Notes: generated by a model not told the origin, from the sequence alone. Shown: positions 10,705-19,260, counted from the stretch's first letter. The stretch: 64,000 bases of DNA from Phycicoccus avicenniae (GCF_018139485.1 NZ_JAGSNF010000015.1:62001-126000), one strand, 5' to 3'. Translations and numbers: made by a program.

Positions 10705-11580
10705 ATGAAGGGCATCATCCTCGCCGGCGGCAGCGGGACACGCCTGCACCCCATCACCAAGGGCATCTCGAAGCAGCTCATGCCCGTCTACGACAAGCCG
10801 ATGGTCTACTACCCCTTGTCGACCCTCATGATGGCGGGCATCCGGGAGATCCTCGTCATCACGACGCCGGAGGACGCCGACCAGTTCACCCGGCTGCTCG
10901 GGGACGGCTCGCAGTGGGGCATCTCGCTCGAGTACGCCGTGCAGCCGCGGCCGGAGGGCCTGGCGCAGGCCTTCGTCATCGGGGCGGACTTCGTCGGCGA
11001 CGACACCGTCGCCCTCGTCCTCGGGGACAACATCTTCCACGGGACCGGGCTCGGCACGGCGCTGCAGAAGCTCCGCGACGTGCGCGGCGGCCACGTCTTC
11101 GCGTACCACGTGAGCGACCCGACGGCGTACGGCGTCGTCGAGTTCGCCGACGACGGGACCGTCCTGTCGATCGAGGAGAAGCCCGAGGACCCGAAGTCCT
11201 CCTTCGCCGTCCCCGGCCTGTACTTCTACGACAACGACGTCCTCGAGATCGCCCGCACCCTCACTCCGAGCGACCGCGGCGAGCTCGAGATCACCGCCGT
11301 CAACGACGCCTACCTCCGCCGCGGCGACCTCACCGTCACCGTCCTGCCGCGCGGCACCGCCTGGCTCGACACCGGCACCTTCGAGGGGCTCATGGACGCG
11401 AGCCAGTTCGTCCACGTCGTCGAGGCCCGGCAGGCGTACAAGATCGGCTGCGTCGAGGAGGTCGCCTGGCGCAACGGCTGGATCGACGACGAGCACTTCG
11501 CGACCCTCGCCGACTCGCTCGTGAAGTCCGGCTACGGCGAGTACCTCGCGATGTGCCTGGCTCGCGGACGGGCGCGCTGA
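10705..11580 (+). CDS. rfbA: glucose-1-phosphate thymidylyltransferase
   Basis: A 291-residue nucleotidyltransferase that makes dTDP-glucose from dTTP and glucose-1-phosphate, the first step of the rhamnose pathway. The N-terminus has the nucleotide-binding [11 protein letters not shown] and [30 protein letters not shown] carries the metal-binding Asp, and EEKPEDPKS and [10 protein letters not shown] follow. The frame is open far upstream, but the family N-terminus begins exactly at this ATG. There is no Shine-Dalgarno sequence; a TAGGCT hexamer 8 nt upstream suggests a leaderless start. Confidence 0.97.
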   Translation: MKGIILAGGSGTRLHPITKGISKQLMPVYDKPMVYYPLSTLMMAGIREILVITTPEDADQFTRLLGDGSQWGISLEYAVQPRPEGLAQAFVIGADFVGDDTVALVLGDNIFHGTGLGTALQKLRDVRGGHVFAYHVSDPTAYGVVEFADDGTVLSIEEKPEDPKSSFAVPGLYFYDNDVLEIARTLTPSDRGELEITAVNDAYLRRGDLTVTVLPRGTAWLDTGTFEGLMDASQFVHVVEARQAYKIGCVEEVAWRNGWIDDEHFATLADSLVKSGYGEYLAMCLARGRAR

Positions 11581-12188
11581 TGGACATCACCCCCCTCGCC
11601 GTCGACGGCGCCCTGGCGATCACCCCCCGGCAGTTCCCGGACGACCGGGGCGTCTTCCTCGAGTCCTTCCGCGGCGACCGGCTCGCCGAGCACCTCGGCC
11701 ACCGCCCCGACATCGTCCAGAGCAACGTGTCGGTCTCCTCGCGCGGCACCCTGCGCGGCCTGCACTTCGCGGAGGTCCCGCCCGGGCAGGGCAAGTTCGT
11801 CACGGCCCTCGCCGGGTCCGTCCTCGACGTCGTCGTCGACCTGCGGGTCGGGTCGCCCACCTTCGGGCAGTGGGACTCCGTACTCCTCGACACGACGGAC
11901 CGCCGGGCGATCTACGTCGCCGAGGGCCTCGGCCACGCCTTCCTCGCCCTCGAGGACGGCTCGACCGTCATGTACCTGTGCACGGCGACGTACGCGCCGG
12001 GGCGTGAGCACGGCGTCCACCCCCTCGACCCAGCACTCGGGATCACCTGGCCGCAGGACGTCGAGCCGTTGCTGTCAGCCAAGGACGCGGTCGCGCCCAG
12101 CCTCGCGGAGGCCCGCGACCAGGGGCTGCTCCCCACGTGGGACGCCTATCGGACGTGGACCGGCTCCCTCGCTCAGCGGGAGAACTGA
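11580..12188 (+). CDS. rfbC: dTDP-4-dehydrorhamnose 3,5-epimerase
   Basis: A 202-residue cupin-fold epimerase, third step of dTDP-L-rhamnose synthesis. It shows FPDDRGVFLESFR, VQSNVSVSSRGTLRGLHF (with the catalytic His in LRGLH), KFVTALAGSVLDVVVDLR and the GHAFLAL segment. It is coupled to rfbA by a TGATG overlap. The 3' end overlaps the convergent tyrosine phosphatase gene by 16 nt. Confidence 0.96.
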   Translation: MDITPLAVDGALAITPRQFPDDRGVFLESFRGDRLAEHLGHRPDIVQSNVSVSSRGTLRGLHFAEVPPGQGKFVTALAGSVLDVVVDLRVGSPTFGQWDSVLLDTTDRRAIYVAEGLGHAFLALEDGSTVMYLCTATYAPGREHGVHPLDPALGITWPQDVEPLLSAKDAVAPSLAEARDQGLLPTWDAYRTWTGSLAQREN

Positions 12189-12790
12189 GCCTCCCAGCGC
12201 ACGATCGTGCGGACGGCCGGGTCGACGAGCGCCGCCATCCGCTCGAAGGCCTCCGGCCCCCGGCCGTACGGGTCGCCGACCGGGGTGACCTCGACGGGAA
12301 CCTCCCCCAGCGACCACAGGAGCGCCGGCAGTGCCCGCCAGCGGGCGTGCACCTCCTTCGCCCCGACGTCGGCGAGCAGGTCGGCCCAGACGAACTGCCG
12401 TCCGACGGCGACGAGGCCGGCCGCGAGGTCGAGCAGCCCGAGCGTGCGCCGGTCGGCGTCGGGCGCCTCGTCGAGCACGTGGGAGCGGTGCTCGCCGTCC
12501 ATGACGAGCACGACGGACTGCCGGTCGACGGTTCGGGAGGAGAGCATCCGCGCCGGCACCCGGCCCGAGCGGACCCCGCGCTCGTCGAGCAGCCGTCGTG
12601 ATCCCTCGTCCGTGGGGCGGCCGACGAGGGCGTTGGTGCCGGCGCTGGAGACCTCGAAGGCACCCGGTCGGGCCCACTCCAGGCCCTCGCCGAGCAGGGC
12701 GGCCGCGTACGGCGACCGACAGATGTTGCCGGTGCACACCGTGAGCAGGCGGGTCCGCCGTGGCGTCGGTGCGGGGTCGGCGGCGCTCAT
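12173..12790 (-). CDS. low-molecular-weight protein tyrosine phosphatase
   Basis: A 205-residue phosphatase. The P-loop is CTGNICRSP near residue 20 (C-x5-R-S), and the general-acid Asp lies in GDPYGRGPEAF near the C-terminus, as in the arsenate reductase/LMW-PTP fold. Length is slightly above the usual 150-190. Enzymes of this kind (Wzb, YwlE, PtpA types) often reset tyrosine or arginine phosphorylation of polysaccharide machinery; its position against rfbC would suit that, but this is inference. The start is taken at the ATG just before the P-loop region, 9 nt after TACGCT. Confidence 0.9.
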   Translation of the reverse strand: MSAADPAPTPRRTRLLTVCTGNICRSPYAAALLGEGLEWARPGAFEVSSAGTNALVGRPTDEGSRRLLDERGVRSGRVPARMLSSRTVDRQSVVLVMDGEHRSHVLDEAPDADRRTLGLLDLAAGLVAVGRQFVWADLLADVGAKEVHARWRALPALLWSLGEVPVEVTPVGDPYGRGPEAFERMAALVDPAVRTIVRWEAQFSR

Positions 12791-12799
12791 CGCCCCACC

Positions 12800-12805
12800 A
12801 GCGTA
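12800..12805 (-). promoter_or_regulatory. possible -10 box of the tyrosine phosphatase gene
   Basis: On the minus strand TACGCT lies 9 nt before the ATG at 12790, in the 17-bp gap after malic enzyme. Confidence 0.35.
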
Positions 12806-12807
12806 GG

Positions 12808-14004
12808 TCACCCCGCGGCGGCTCCCCCGGTGCGACGCGGCCCCGTCGGCGCCAGGGCACGCACCGCTCCCGCGACCGCCTCCGCGACGCCGGGGTCGAA
12901 GACCGACGGCACGACCCGGTCGGCCGCCGGCTCGGTGACGACGTCGGCGATGGCCCGCGCCGCCGCCAGCTTCATCGCCTCCGTGATCCGGGTGGCACCG
13001 GCGTCCAGCGCCCCGCGGAAGATCCCCGGGAAGGCGAGCACGTTGTTGATCTGGTTCGGGAAGTCCGAGCGTCCGGTCGCGACGACGGCCGCGTGCCGGT
13101 GGGCGACGTCCGGATGCACCTCGGGCGTCGGGTTGGCGAGCGCGAAGACGATGCCGTCGGGCGCCATCGAGGCCACCTGCTCCTCGGGCACGACCCCGCC
13201 CGAGACGCCGATGTAGCAGTCGGCGCCGACGAGGGCGTCGCCGAGCGAGCCGGTGATCCCGCGCGGGTTCGTCGACATCGCGAGCTGCCGCTTGTGGCCG
13301 GGCAGGTCCGCCCGACCGGTCGACACGACGCCTCGGGAGTCGCAGACGACGACGTCGCGCACGCCGGCCCTCTGGAGCAGCCGGGTGACGGCGACGCCGG
13401 CGGCCCCGGCGCCGGCGACGACGACCCGCAGCGCCTCGAGCCGCCGGCCGAGGACGGTCACGGCGTTGTGGAGGCCGGCGAGGACGACGACGGCGGTGCC
13501 GTGCTGGTCGTCGTGGAAGACCGGGATGTCGAGACGCTCGACGAGCCGCTGCTCGATCTCGAAGCACCGGGGCGCCGAGATGTCCTCGAGGTTGATCCCG
13601 CCGTACGACGGTGCGATGCGGGCGACCGCCTCGACGATCTCGTCGACGGTGCCGGTCTCCATGACGACGGGGACGGCGTCGACCCCGCCGAAGTGCTTGA
13701 ACAGGACGGCCTTGCCCTCCATGACCGGCAGCGCGCCGAGCGGGCCGATGTCGCCGAGCCCGAGGACGGCCGTTCCGTCGCTCACGACGGCGACGGTGTT
13801 GCCCCGGGCGGTGTACCGGGACGCCAGCGACGGGTCGGCCGCGACGGCGAGCGAGACCTCGGCGACGCCGGGGGTGTACAGGAGCGAGAGGTCCGACCGG
13901 TCCGCCAGCCGCTGCGTCGCGTGTACCCCCAGCTTCCCGCCCTCGTGAGCGCGGAACACCGGGCTCTCGGGGTCGAAGGACGGCAGCACGGGGGACGCGG
14001 ACAC
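12808..14004 (-). CDS. NAD(P)-dependent malic enzyme
   Basis: A 398-residue short-form malic enzyme, converting malate to pyruvate and CO2 with reduction of NAD(P). Visible motifs: SLLYTPGVAEVS (Tyr), VMEGKAVLFKHFGGVDAVPV (catalytic Lys), INLEDISAPRCFEIE, the metal-binding FHDDQHGTAVVVLAGL, the dinucleotide-binding VVAGAGAAGVAV and FALANPTPEV and FPNQINNVLAFPGIFRGAL. The GTG start is chosen because GAGGAG lies 6 nt before it, and the protein then begins at the family N-terminus. The open frame upstream of it is not conserved-looking. Confidence 0.95.
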   Translation of the reverse strand: MSASPVLPSFDPESPVFRAHEGGKLGVHATQRLADRSDLSLLYTPGVAEVSLAVAADPSLASRYTARGNTVAVVSDGTAVLGLGDIGPLGALPVMEGKAVLFKHFGGVDAVPVVMETGTVDEIVEAVARIAPSYGGINLEDISAPRCFEIEQRLVERLDIPVFHDDQHGTAVVVLAGLHNAVTVLGRRLEALRVVVAGAGAAGVAVTRLLQRAGVRDVVVCDSRGVVSTGRADLPGHKRQLAMSTNPRGITGSLGDALVGADCYIGVSGGVVPEEQVASMAPDGIVFALANPTPEVHPDVAHRHAAVVATGRSDFPNQINNVLAFPGIFRGALDAGATRITEAMKLAAARAIADVVTEPAADRVVPSVFDPGVAEAVAGAVRALAPTGPRRTGGAAAG

Positions 14005-14196
14005 GATGATCTCCTCGGGAGGGGACGCGGGAGCACGCACGCGGACGACGGCGTGCAGGAGGGTGGGGGTGGCGGTCCGGGCAACGGGTGCGTCCCGGGT
14101 GCTCGCGCGCCGGGGGTGTCCGGCGGAGCCGTCATCATGGCACACCCCCTCGCCGGCCGTAGCGGCCTCGCGGTGTGACCCGCGTCGCTCCGCTGG

Positions 14197-14202
14197 CAGG
14201 AT
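14197..14202 (+). promoter_or_regulatory. -10-like box of sodX
   Basis: CAGGAT followed by 7 nt and the GTG at 14210, leaderless spacing. The 14005-14196 stretch between malic enzyme and this site shows nothing else. Confidence 0.35.
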
Positions 14203-14209
14203 CGGGCCC

Positions 14210-14530
14210 GTGATCGTCCCTGCCCTCGTCCGGGTCCGCGGCCGCTCGATGCTGCCCACCTACCGGGAGGGGGACGTCCTCCTCGTGCTGCGTGGGCTCG
14301 CCCCAAGGCCCGGCCGCGCGCACGTCGTCGACCTCCCGCCCGACGCCCACGGCCGCCCCCGGCCGCTCGCCGTCAAGCGGGTGACCGGACCGGACCCGGA
14401 CGACCCGACGCGCTGGTGGCTCGACACCGACAACCCCGGGGAGGGCGTCACGTCCTTCGACGTCGGGTCCGTCCCCCGCTCCGCGGTCCGGGCCGTGGTA
14501 CTCGGATTGGTCCGGCGTCCCCTGGGGTAG
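14210..14530 (+). CDS. sodX: nickel-type superoxide dismutase maturation protease (S26 peptidase)
   Basis: A 106-residue S26-type serine peptidase. The catalytic Ser13 is in GRSMLPTYREGD, and the Lys of the dyad is near residue 57 in LAVKRVTG. It lacks the membrane anchor of ordinary leader peptidases. Proteins of this size next to sodN are known as the processing peptidase that removes the SodN leader, exposing the N-terminal His that binds nickel. The gene lies 45 nt upstream of sodN on the same strand. The start is set by the family N-terminus. Confidence 0.92.
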   Translation: MIVPALVRVRGRSMLPTYREGDVLLVLRGLAPRPGRAHVVDLPPDAHGRPRPLAVKRVTGPDPDDPTRWWLDTDNPGEGVTSFDVGSVPRSAVRAVVLGLVRRPLG

Positions 14531-14575
14531 GTTGAGTGGTGACCGCGCGTCCCCACACATTCCGAGGAGTGACAC

Positions 14576-14971
14576 ATGCTGTCCCCGTTCCGCATCACCG
14601 ACGTCTCGGCCCACTGCGACCTCCCGTGCGGCGTCTACGACCCCGCCCAGGCCCGCATCGAGGCCGAGTCCGTCAAGATGATCTGCCAGAAGGTCGCCGA
14701 CAACGACGACCCGGACTTCCGCACCCGCGCGACGATCATCAAGGAGCAGCGCTCCGAGCTCGTCAAGCACCACCTCTGGGTGCTGTGGACCGACTACTTC
14801 AAGCCCCCGCACTTCGAGAAGTACCCGCAGCTGCACGTCCTCGTCAACGAGGCGACGAAGCTCGCGGGCGCGGCCGGCACGAAGGGTGAGTTCGACGAGG
14901 CCAAGGCCGACGAGCTCCTCGCGAAGATCGAGGAGATCTCGACGATCTTCTGGGAGACCAAGAAGGGCTGA
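14576..14971 (+). CDS. sodN: nickel superoxide dismutase
   Basis: A 131-residue Ni-SOD, dismutating superoxide in the cytoplasm as a homohexamer. The nickel hook HCDLPCGVYDP is at residues 13-23, preceded by a 12-residue leader (MLSPFRITDVSA) that must be cut before His13 to give the metal site (His13, Cys14, Cys18). The remainder is the four-helix bundle with KYPQLH. GAGGAG lies 6 nt before the ATG. A possible -10 (TAGGTT) overlaps the sodX stop, so sodN may also be expressed alone. Confidence 0.98.
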   Translation: MLSPFRITDVSAHCDLPCGVYDPAQARIEAESVKMICQKVADNDDPDFRTRATIIKEQRSELVKHHLWVLWTDYFKPPHFEKYPQLHVLVNEATKLAGAAGTKGEFDEAKADELLAKIEEISTIFWETKKG

Positions 14972-14987
14972 CCAGGCCCCGCACCGC

Positions 14988-15023
14988 GACGGCGGGCATC
15001 CCCGGACGGGGGTGCCCGCCGTC
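14988..15023 (+). terminator. hairpin terminator after sodN
   Basis: Arms around GACGGCGGGCA...CCCC and GGGG.TGCCCGCCGTC pair over about 15 bp with a short loop, then GTCGTCG. It also lies downstream of the convergent manA, so it may act in both directions. Confidence 0.75.
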
Positions 15024-15051
15024 GTCGTCGCTCGGGCGCTCCCGACGAGGG

Positions 15052-16215
15052 TCAGGCGCCGCCGGGGAGGGTGACGACGTAGACCTCGCCGTCGCCGTCG
15101 AGGCGCACCGGGCCCTCGCCGGCCGGGAGGAAGACCGACTCGGCGTCCCGCAGCCGCAGGCTCCCCGTCGTGGAGTCGAGCCGGACGTCACCGCGCAGGC
15201 AGAAGGCGAGCCGCGGACCGGGGACCGACGGCAGGTCGCGGCCGGGCCGCACGCGGTGCAGGAGGAAGCAGTCGGAGGCGGTGTCGAACACCTCGACGCC
15301 CTCGGCGACGGGGCGCCCCCGTCCGGCCACGCCGTTCGCCCGAGGGTCCACGATCCGCAGCAGCTCGGGGACGTTGACCTCCTTCGAGGTCAGCCCCACC
15401 CGCACGACGTTGTCGGAGTTGGCGAGGACCTCGATCCCGACGCCCCCGACGTAGGAGTGCAGCACGCCCGCGGCGACGTCGACGTACTCGCCGGGGGCCA
15501 GCACCCGGTGGTGCATGAGCAGCAGGACGACGAGCCCGATGTCGTCCGGGTGGGCCCGCGCCACCTCGACGACCGCCGCGGCGAGGTCGGCGGTCTCGTC
15601 GTCCGGACCCTCGGCCGCGACCCGTGCGCACGCGTCGACGACCTCCCGGACGAGGGCTGCGGAGGCCTCGTCGCGGGTCGCGAGGACGGCCTCGAGGAGC
15701 GCGTGGGGCGGGTCGTCCGCGCCCTCGACGGCGCCGACGAGGGCGTCGAAGGAGTCGACCCGGAGCCGCCGCGCCGTCTCGCGGACGGCGTCGATCCCCC
15801 GCATCCCGACGAAGACCTCGAACGGCTCGACGGCCAGGAGCAGCTCGGGCTTGGCGGAGTCGTCGACGTAGACCTCGTCCCCCGTCGTGCGCCGCAGCTC
15901 GCGGGCCTGCTCCGCCGTGGGGTGGACCTGGATGGAGATCGCCCGACCGGGCGCGAGGACCTTGAGGAGGAAGGGCAGCCGCTCGCCGTGCCGGGCCACG
16001 CAGTCCGCGCCGAGCTCGCCGTGCGGGTCGGCGGCGACGACGTCGGCGAGGTGCGGGGCCCCCGGGCGGTCCGTCCCGGCCGGGCCGGACTCGTGCGCCC
16101 CCATCCACAGCTCGGACTCCCGCTCGGGGGTCGGGCACGGCCTGCCCTGGAGCGCCGCGATGGCCTCATGGGACCCCCAGTTGTCGTGGAAGACGACAGG
16201 GGTCAGGCGGTCCAT
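15052..16215 (-). CDS. manA: mannose-6-phosphate isomerase, type I
   Basis: A 387-residue zinc metalloenzyme that interconverts fructose-6-phosphate and mannose-6-phosphate, feeding GDP-mannose and glycan synthesis. The zinc ligands are visible in order: Gln and His in ISIQVHPTAEQARE, Glu in AKPELLLAVEPFE, and His in GVLHSYVGG. The N-terminus is WGSHEAIAALQG. Length is usual for the class. AAGGA lies close to the ATG and a TAGAGT-like -10 at about 30 nt upstream. Confidence 0.95.
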   Translation of the reverse strand: MDRLTPVVFHDNWGSHEAIAALQGRPCPTPERESELWMGAHESGPAGTDRPGAPHLADVVAADPHGELGADCVARHGERLPFLLKVLAPGRAISIQVHPTAEQARELRRTTGDEVYVDDSAKPELLLAVEPFEVFVGMRGIDAVRETARRLRVDSFDALVGAVEGADDPPHALLEAVLATRDEASAALVREVVDACARVAAEGPDDETADLAAAVVEVARAHPDDIGLVVLLLMHHRVLAPGEYVDVAAGVLHSYVGGVGIEVLANSDNVVRVGLTSKEVNVPELLRIVDPRANGVAGRGRPVAEGVEVFDTASDCFLLHRVRPGRDLPSVPGPRLAFCLRGDVRLDSTTGSLRLRDAESVFLPAGEGPVRLDGDGEVYVVTLPGGA

Positions 16216-16251
16216 GGGTCCTTCGGGTCGGAGGGGCGCGGTCCCGGCACT

Positions 16252-17586
16252 CTATCCGGCGCCGGCCCGCTGCTCGGCCACCCGACCCGCGGAGGCGTCC
16301 TGGGCCACGCGCGTCAACGCGTCGACGACGTCGGGGTCGTACTCGTAGCCGAGCCCGAGGTGGATGCGCTCCATCGCCGCGGCCACGACCGCGGGGTCGT
16401 CGGACCCGCCGGTGAGGTCGTCGAAGGCGTTCGCGCACTTGATGATCCGGCTCGGCATCGGCACCGGCTCACCGAACTCGCGCACGAACCGGTACGACGT
16501 CGTCTGATCGTCGACGAGGGCGGCGACGTCCTCGAGGGTGTCGGCCTGGCGGATGATCCGGGCCCCCTCCGCCGCGATGTCCCGCTGGTCGGCGGGGGCC
16601 GCGAGGACGGTCGCTCCGTCCGGGATGGGGTCGGTCAGGGTGATCTGGCCGAGGTCGTGCAGCAGCGCGGCGTACTCGAGGCTGCGCAGCTCGCGCTCGC
16701 CGAGGCCGAGGATGCGCCCGATCCGGACCGAGATGCCCGCGACCCGTTCGGCGTGGTGGTGCCGGGTGTAGCCGCCCGCCTCGGTGAGCCGGGAGAGGGT
16801 CCCGACGAGCCGGCGGTTCATCGCGCGGTTGCGGGCGTACTGCCGCACCGCGGTGTACGCCATGGCCAGCGGGCCGAGCGCGGCGGGGAGGGCGAGGACC
16901 CCGATGACCGGCGCCATGAGCGCGACCATCGGTCCGGTGACGACGACGGCGAGGGTCAGCGGAGCGGCCTCGGACACCTCGTCCCGCAGGGCGGACAGCC
17001 ACGGGGTGCCGAACCGCTCGGCGCGCACGGCGGACACGAGGACGAGCCCGAGCGTGAGGCCCACCGCGGACACCAGGACCATGCCGCCGGCGACGACGCC
17101 CTGGTGCACGGCGGGGTCGGACTGGTCCTCCCACAGCGTCTGGCCGCCGACCTGCCAGGTCCGGGCGAGGACGGCGGCCACCGCGACCCCGCAGAGGTTG
17201 GCCGCCATGAGCGCGACCCCGACGGGGAGGCCGCGAGCGGCGCGCAGGAGGCCCGAGACGACGAACGCCGTCGCGGCGACGAGCACGACGAGCCCGGGGC
17301 TGACGTCGAAGACCGGCTGGTCCGCGACCGGGCCGACGACGGCCAGCGAGAGGGCTCCGGCGGTCGCGAGCGGCGCGATCTCGCGGCCGCTCGGCATCCT
17401 CAGGGTGAGCAGCTCGCCGGCGGTGATGACCGCGACGAAGACGAGGAGCGTCACCGAGTGGGTCGACACGAGGGTTCCGAGGTCGGCACGGTCGGCCGCG
17501 AACGACCACAGGACGAGCCCCGCTCCCAGCACGATGACGAGCGTGGCGAACAGCTGGTCACGCCGCCTGACGACGAGGTCGATCAC
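16252..17586 (-). CDS. membrane protein with C-terminal HD domain (degenerate HD-GYP-like)
   Basis: About 444 residues. The first 220 are strongly hydrophobic with about seven membrane segments, then a linker, then an HD phosphohydrolase domain: RHHHAERVAGISVRIG near 272-287 and ALLHDLGQITL near 307-317. The HD pair is present, but the Lys after HDxG is Gln and no GYP motif is seen, so cyclic-di-GMP cleavage is doubtful. It overlaps the preceding paralogue by 4 nt (GTGA), and the two were probably made by duplication. Role unknown; signalling is the best guess. Confidence 0.8.
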   Translation of the reverse strand: MIDLVVRRRDQLFATLVIVLGAGLVLWSFAADRADLGTLVSTHSVTLLVFVAVITAGELLTLRMPSGREIAPLATAGALSLAVVGPVADQPVFDVSPGLVVLVAATAFVVSGLLRAARGLPVGVALMAANLCGVAVAAVLARTWQVGGQTLWEDQSDPAVHQGVVAGGMVLVSAVGLTLGLVLVSAVRAERFGTPWLSALRDEVSEAAPLTLAVVVTGPMVALMAPVIGVLALPAALGPLAMAYTAVRQYARNRAMNRRLVGTLSRLTEAGGYTRHHHAERVAGISVRIGRILGLGERELRSLEYAALLHDLGQITLTDPIPDGATVLAAPADQRDIAAEGARIIRQADTLEDVAALVDDQTTSYRFVREFGEPVPMPSRIIKCANAFDDLTGGSDDPAVVAAAMERIHLGLGYEYDPDVVDALTRVAQDASAGRVAEQRAGAG

Positions 17587-18845
17587 GGGGCACCCACCTG
17601 CCGGGAGACGACGCGGCGGAGGACGTCGAGCACGGCGGCGGGAGCACCCATCCGCTCGAGGGACGCCACCGCCTCCTCGGACGTGAGCCGCGCGCCTCCC
17701 CGGGCGCCGGAGACGAGCAGGTCGTACTCGTCGACGACGCCGAGGATCCGCGCGTCGGACGAGAGGTCCTCGCCGCCTCCTTCCACGGCCCGACGGTGGT
17801 CGTTGATCGCGGGAAGCGCTCCTTCGAGGAAGGGGAGGTCGCGGAGCAGCGCGACGCCCCGGTCCGGGTAGGGGTCGGGGCCGGCGGGGGACGCAGAGGG
17901 CGTGTGGACCCGGCCCTCGCGCGTCGGCAGGCTCGTGCGGCCGACGTCGTGGAGCATCCCCGCCATCCTGAGGTCGTTGACGTGCGACGGACCGAGACCC
18001 ATGGCATCACCGACGGACGCGGCCAGCAGCGCGACGCGGGCACTGTGACCCGTGAGGGCCGGCTCCTTGGCCTCGACGGCCGCGACGAGGACGTCCATGA
18101 CGCGCTGCTGGCTGCTCAGCTCCTCGGCCAGCTGCCGGTAGGCCCACTGGGCGACGAGCAGCGGTGCGAGGACGAGGAGGGCGGCGGCGGGGCCCAGGCC
18201 GGCGGGGCGCCACAGGACGACGAGCAGGAAGGCGATCGCACCGTAGCCGAGGTAGGAGATCCCCGCGCTGCGGAGCACCGGCACGATGACCGAGGCGATG
18301 CTCCCGGTCCGGGAGACGACGACGACCCCGGTGAGCAGCAGGACGTTGCCGGCGAACTGCACCACGTCGGCGACGAGGATGGGCAGTGCCAGGTCCGAGA
18401 GCACCGCGGTCGCCCCGTCGAGACCGGCGGCGGAAGCTCGTCCCCCCACGGCGAGGTAGGCGAACCCCCCGAGGGCTCCGGTGGCCGAGGCCTGGGCGCA
18501 GTTGAAGATCCGACCGCGCAGCGCGACGTCCCGGCCCTGCAGGGCCCCCATGACCGCACCCGCGACGGCGGCACCCGCCGGTCCGACGAGGACCGAGCAC
18601 GCGAGGAGCACGATGCTCCACAACGAGACCCAGGTCTTCCCCTGCAGCGTGAACTGCTCGAGCCGGACGAGGACCGCGCCCAGCAGGGTCAGGATGAGCA
18701 GCTCGACACCCAGCACACCCTCCGTCGCCGGCAGCGAGACGGCGAGGAGGGCGACGGCGAGAAGGGAGACCGCCCCGATGTACACGGCCGTGGCGGCCGT
18801 GCGCGGGGTCGGTCTCCCTTCCTTGTGGCGCCCCACCCGGCTCAT
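17583..18845 (-). CDS. membrane protein with C-terminal HD domain, paralogue of the next gene
   Basis: A 420-residue protein: about seven membrane segments over residues 15-235 (for example LLAVALLAVSLPATEGVLGV), then an HD domain with TGHSARVALLAASVGDAMGL near 266-285 and GMLHDVGRTSLP near 294-305. Arg replaces the Lys of HDxGK, and the HHExxDGxGYP signature is absent. Same architecture as the downstream gene, to which it is coupled by a 4-nt overlap. No sensor domain other than the membrane part is visible. Possibly binds or cleaves a nucleotide second messenger; not shown. Confidence 0.78.
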   Translation of the reverse strand: MSRVGRHKEGRPTPRTAATAVYIGAVSLLAVALLAVSLPATEGVLGVELLILTLLGAVLVRLEQFTLQGKTWVSLWSIVLLACSVLVGPAGAAVAGAVMGALQGRDVALRGRIFNCAQASATGALGGFAYLAVGGRASAAGLDGATAVLSDLALPILVADVVQFAGNVLLLTGVVVVSRTGSIASVIVPVLRSAGISYLGYGAIAFLLVVLWRPAGLGPAAALLVLAPLLVAQWAYRQLAEELSSQQRVMDVLVAAVEAKEPALTGHSARVALLAASVGDAMGLGPSHVNDLRMAGMLHDVGRTSLPTREGRVHTPSASPAGPDPYPDRGVALLRDLPFLEGALPAINDHRRAVEGGGEDLSSDARILGVVDEYDLLVSGARGGARLTSEEAVASLERMGAPAAVLDVLRRVVSRQVGAP

Positions 18846-18875
18846 GAGGCGGAGCGCCGGTCGACGCCGGTCAGG

Positions 18876-19016
18876 TCAGCCGTTCCACCCGAAGCCGAGC
18901 TTGGCCTCGGTGGGGATGGCGACCTGGCCCTTGCCCGCGGCCTGGGCCGCGGCCGGTGCCGCCACGATCGTGGCGGCGAGGGCGATGACGGTGAGAGCGG
19001 TACGGATGGTGCGCAT
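18876..19016 (-). CDS. small secreted peptide precursor
   Basis: A 46-residue ORF with a clear Sec signal peptide: positive start (MRTIRT), hydrophobic core (ALTVIALAATIVA) and an AQA-A type cleavage site, leaving a mature peptide of about 19 residues (GKGQVAIPTEAKLGFGWNG). AAAGGA lies about 10 nt before the ATG. The mature part has no cysteine. Function unknown; the frame, signal peptide and ribosome site make it likely to be real. It lies between the HD genes and a ribosomal protein gene on the other strand. Confidence 0.6.
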   Translation of the reverse strand: MRTIRTALTVIALAATIVAAPAAAQAAGKGQVAIPTEAKLGFGWNG

Positions 19017-19171
19017 GAGAGTGGTCCTTTCAGAGGTGAGCCGCACGGCGTGTGTCCTCCGGGGCCGCCGCACGGTAGTCGAAGTGTCCCATGACGGAGA
19101 CTGTGCGACAATCACTCCGACCACACGAGATTCAGATTCCTCGCGTGTGGAACCCGAACCTGGAGGTCACC

Positions 19172-19246
19172 ATGAGCAAGCGCGCCCGCAAGCGCCGCTC
19201 GCGCAAGGGCAACAAGGCCAACCACGGCCGTCGCCCCAACGCCTGA
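19172..19246 (+). CDS. 50S ribosomal protein bL37 (24 residues)
   Basis: A 24-codon gene with GGAGG 6 nt before the ATG. The product starts MSKRARKRRSRKGNK and ends NHGRRPNA, more than half Lys/Arg. It matches in length and in the KANHGKRPNA-type ending the bL37 protein described in mycobacterial ribosomes. It has its own upstream region, with an imperfect inverted repeat (CACACGAG/CTCGCGTGTG) around 19120-19150, and a strong terminator directly after. It falls below most gene-calling length limits. Confidence 0.85.
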   Translation: MSKRARKRRSRKGNKANHGRRPNA

Positions 19247-19260
19247 GCGTCGTCCCGCGA

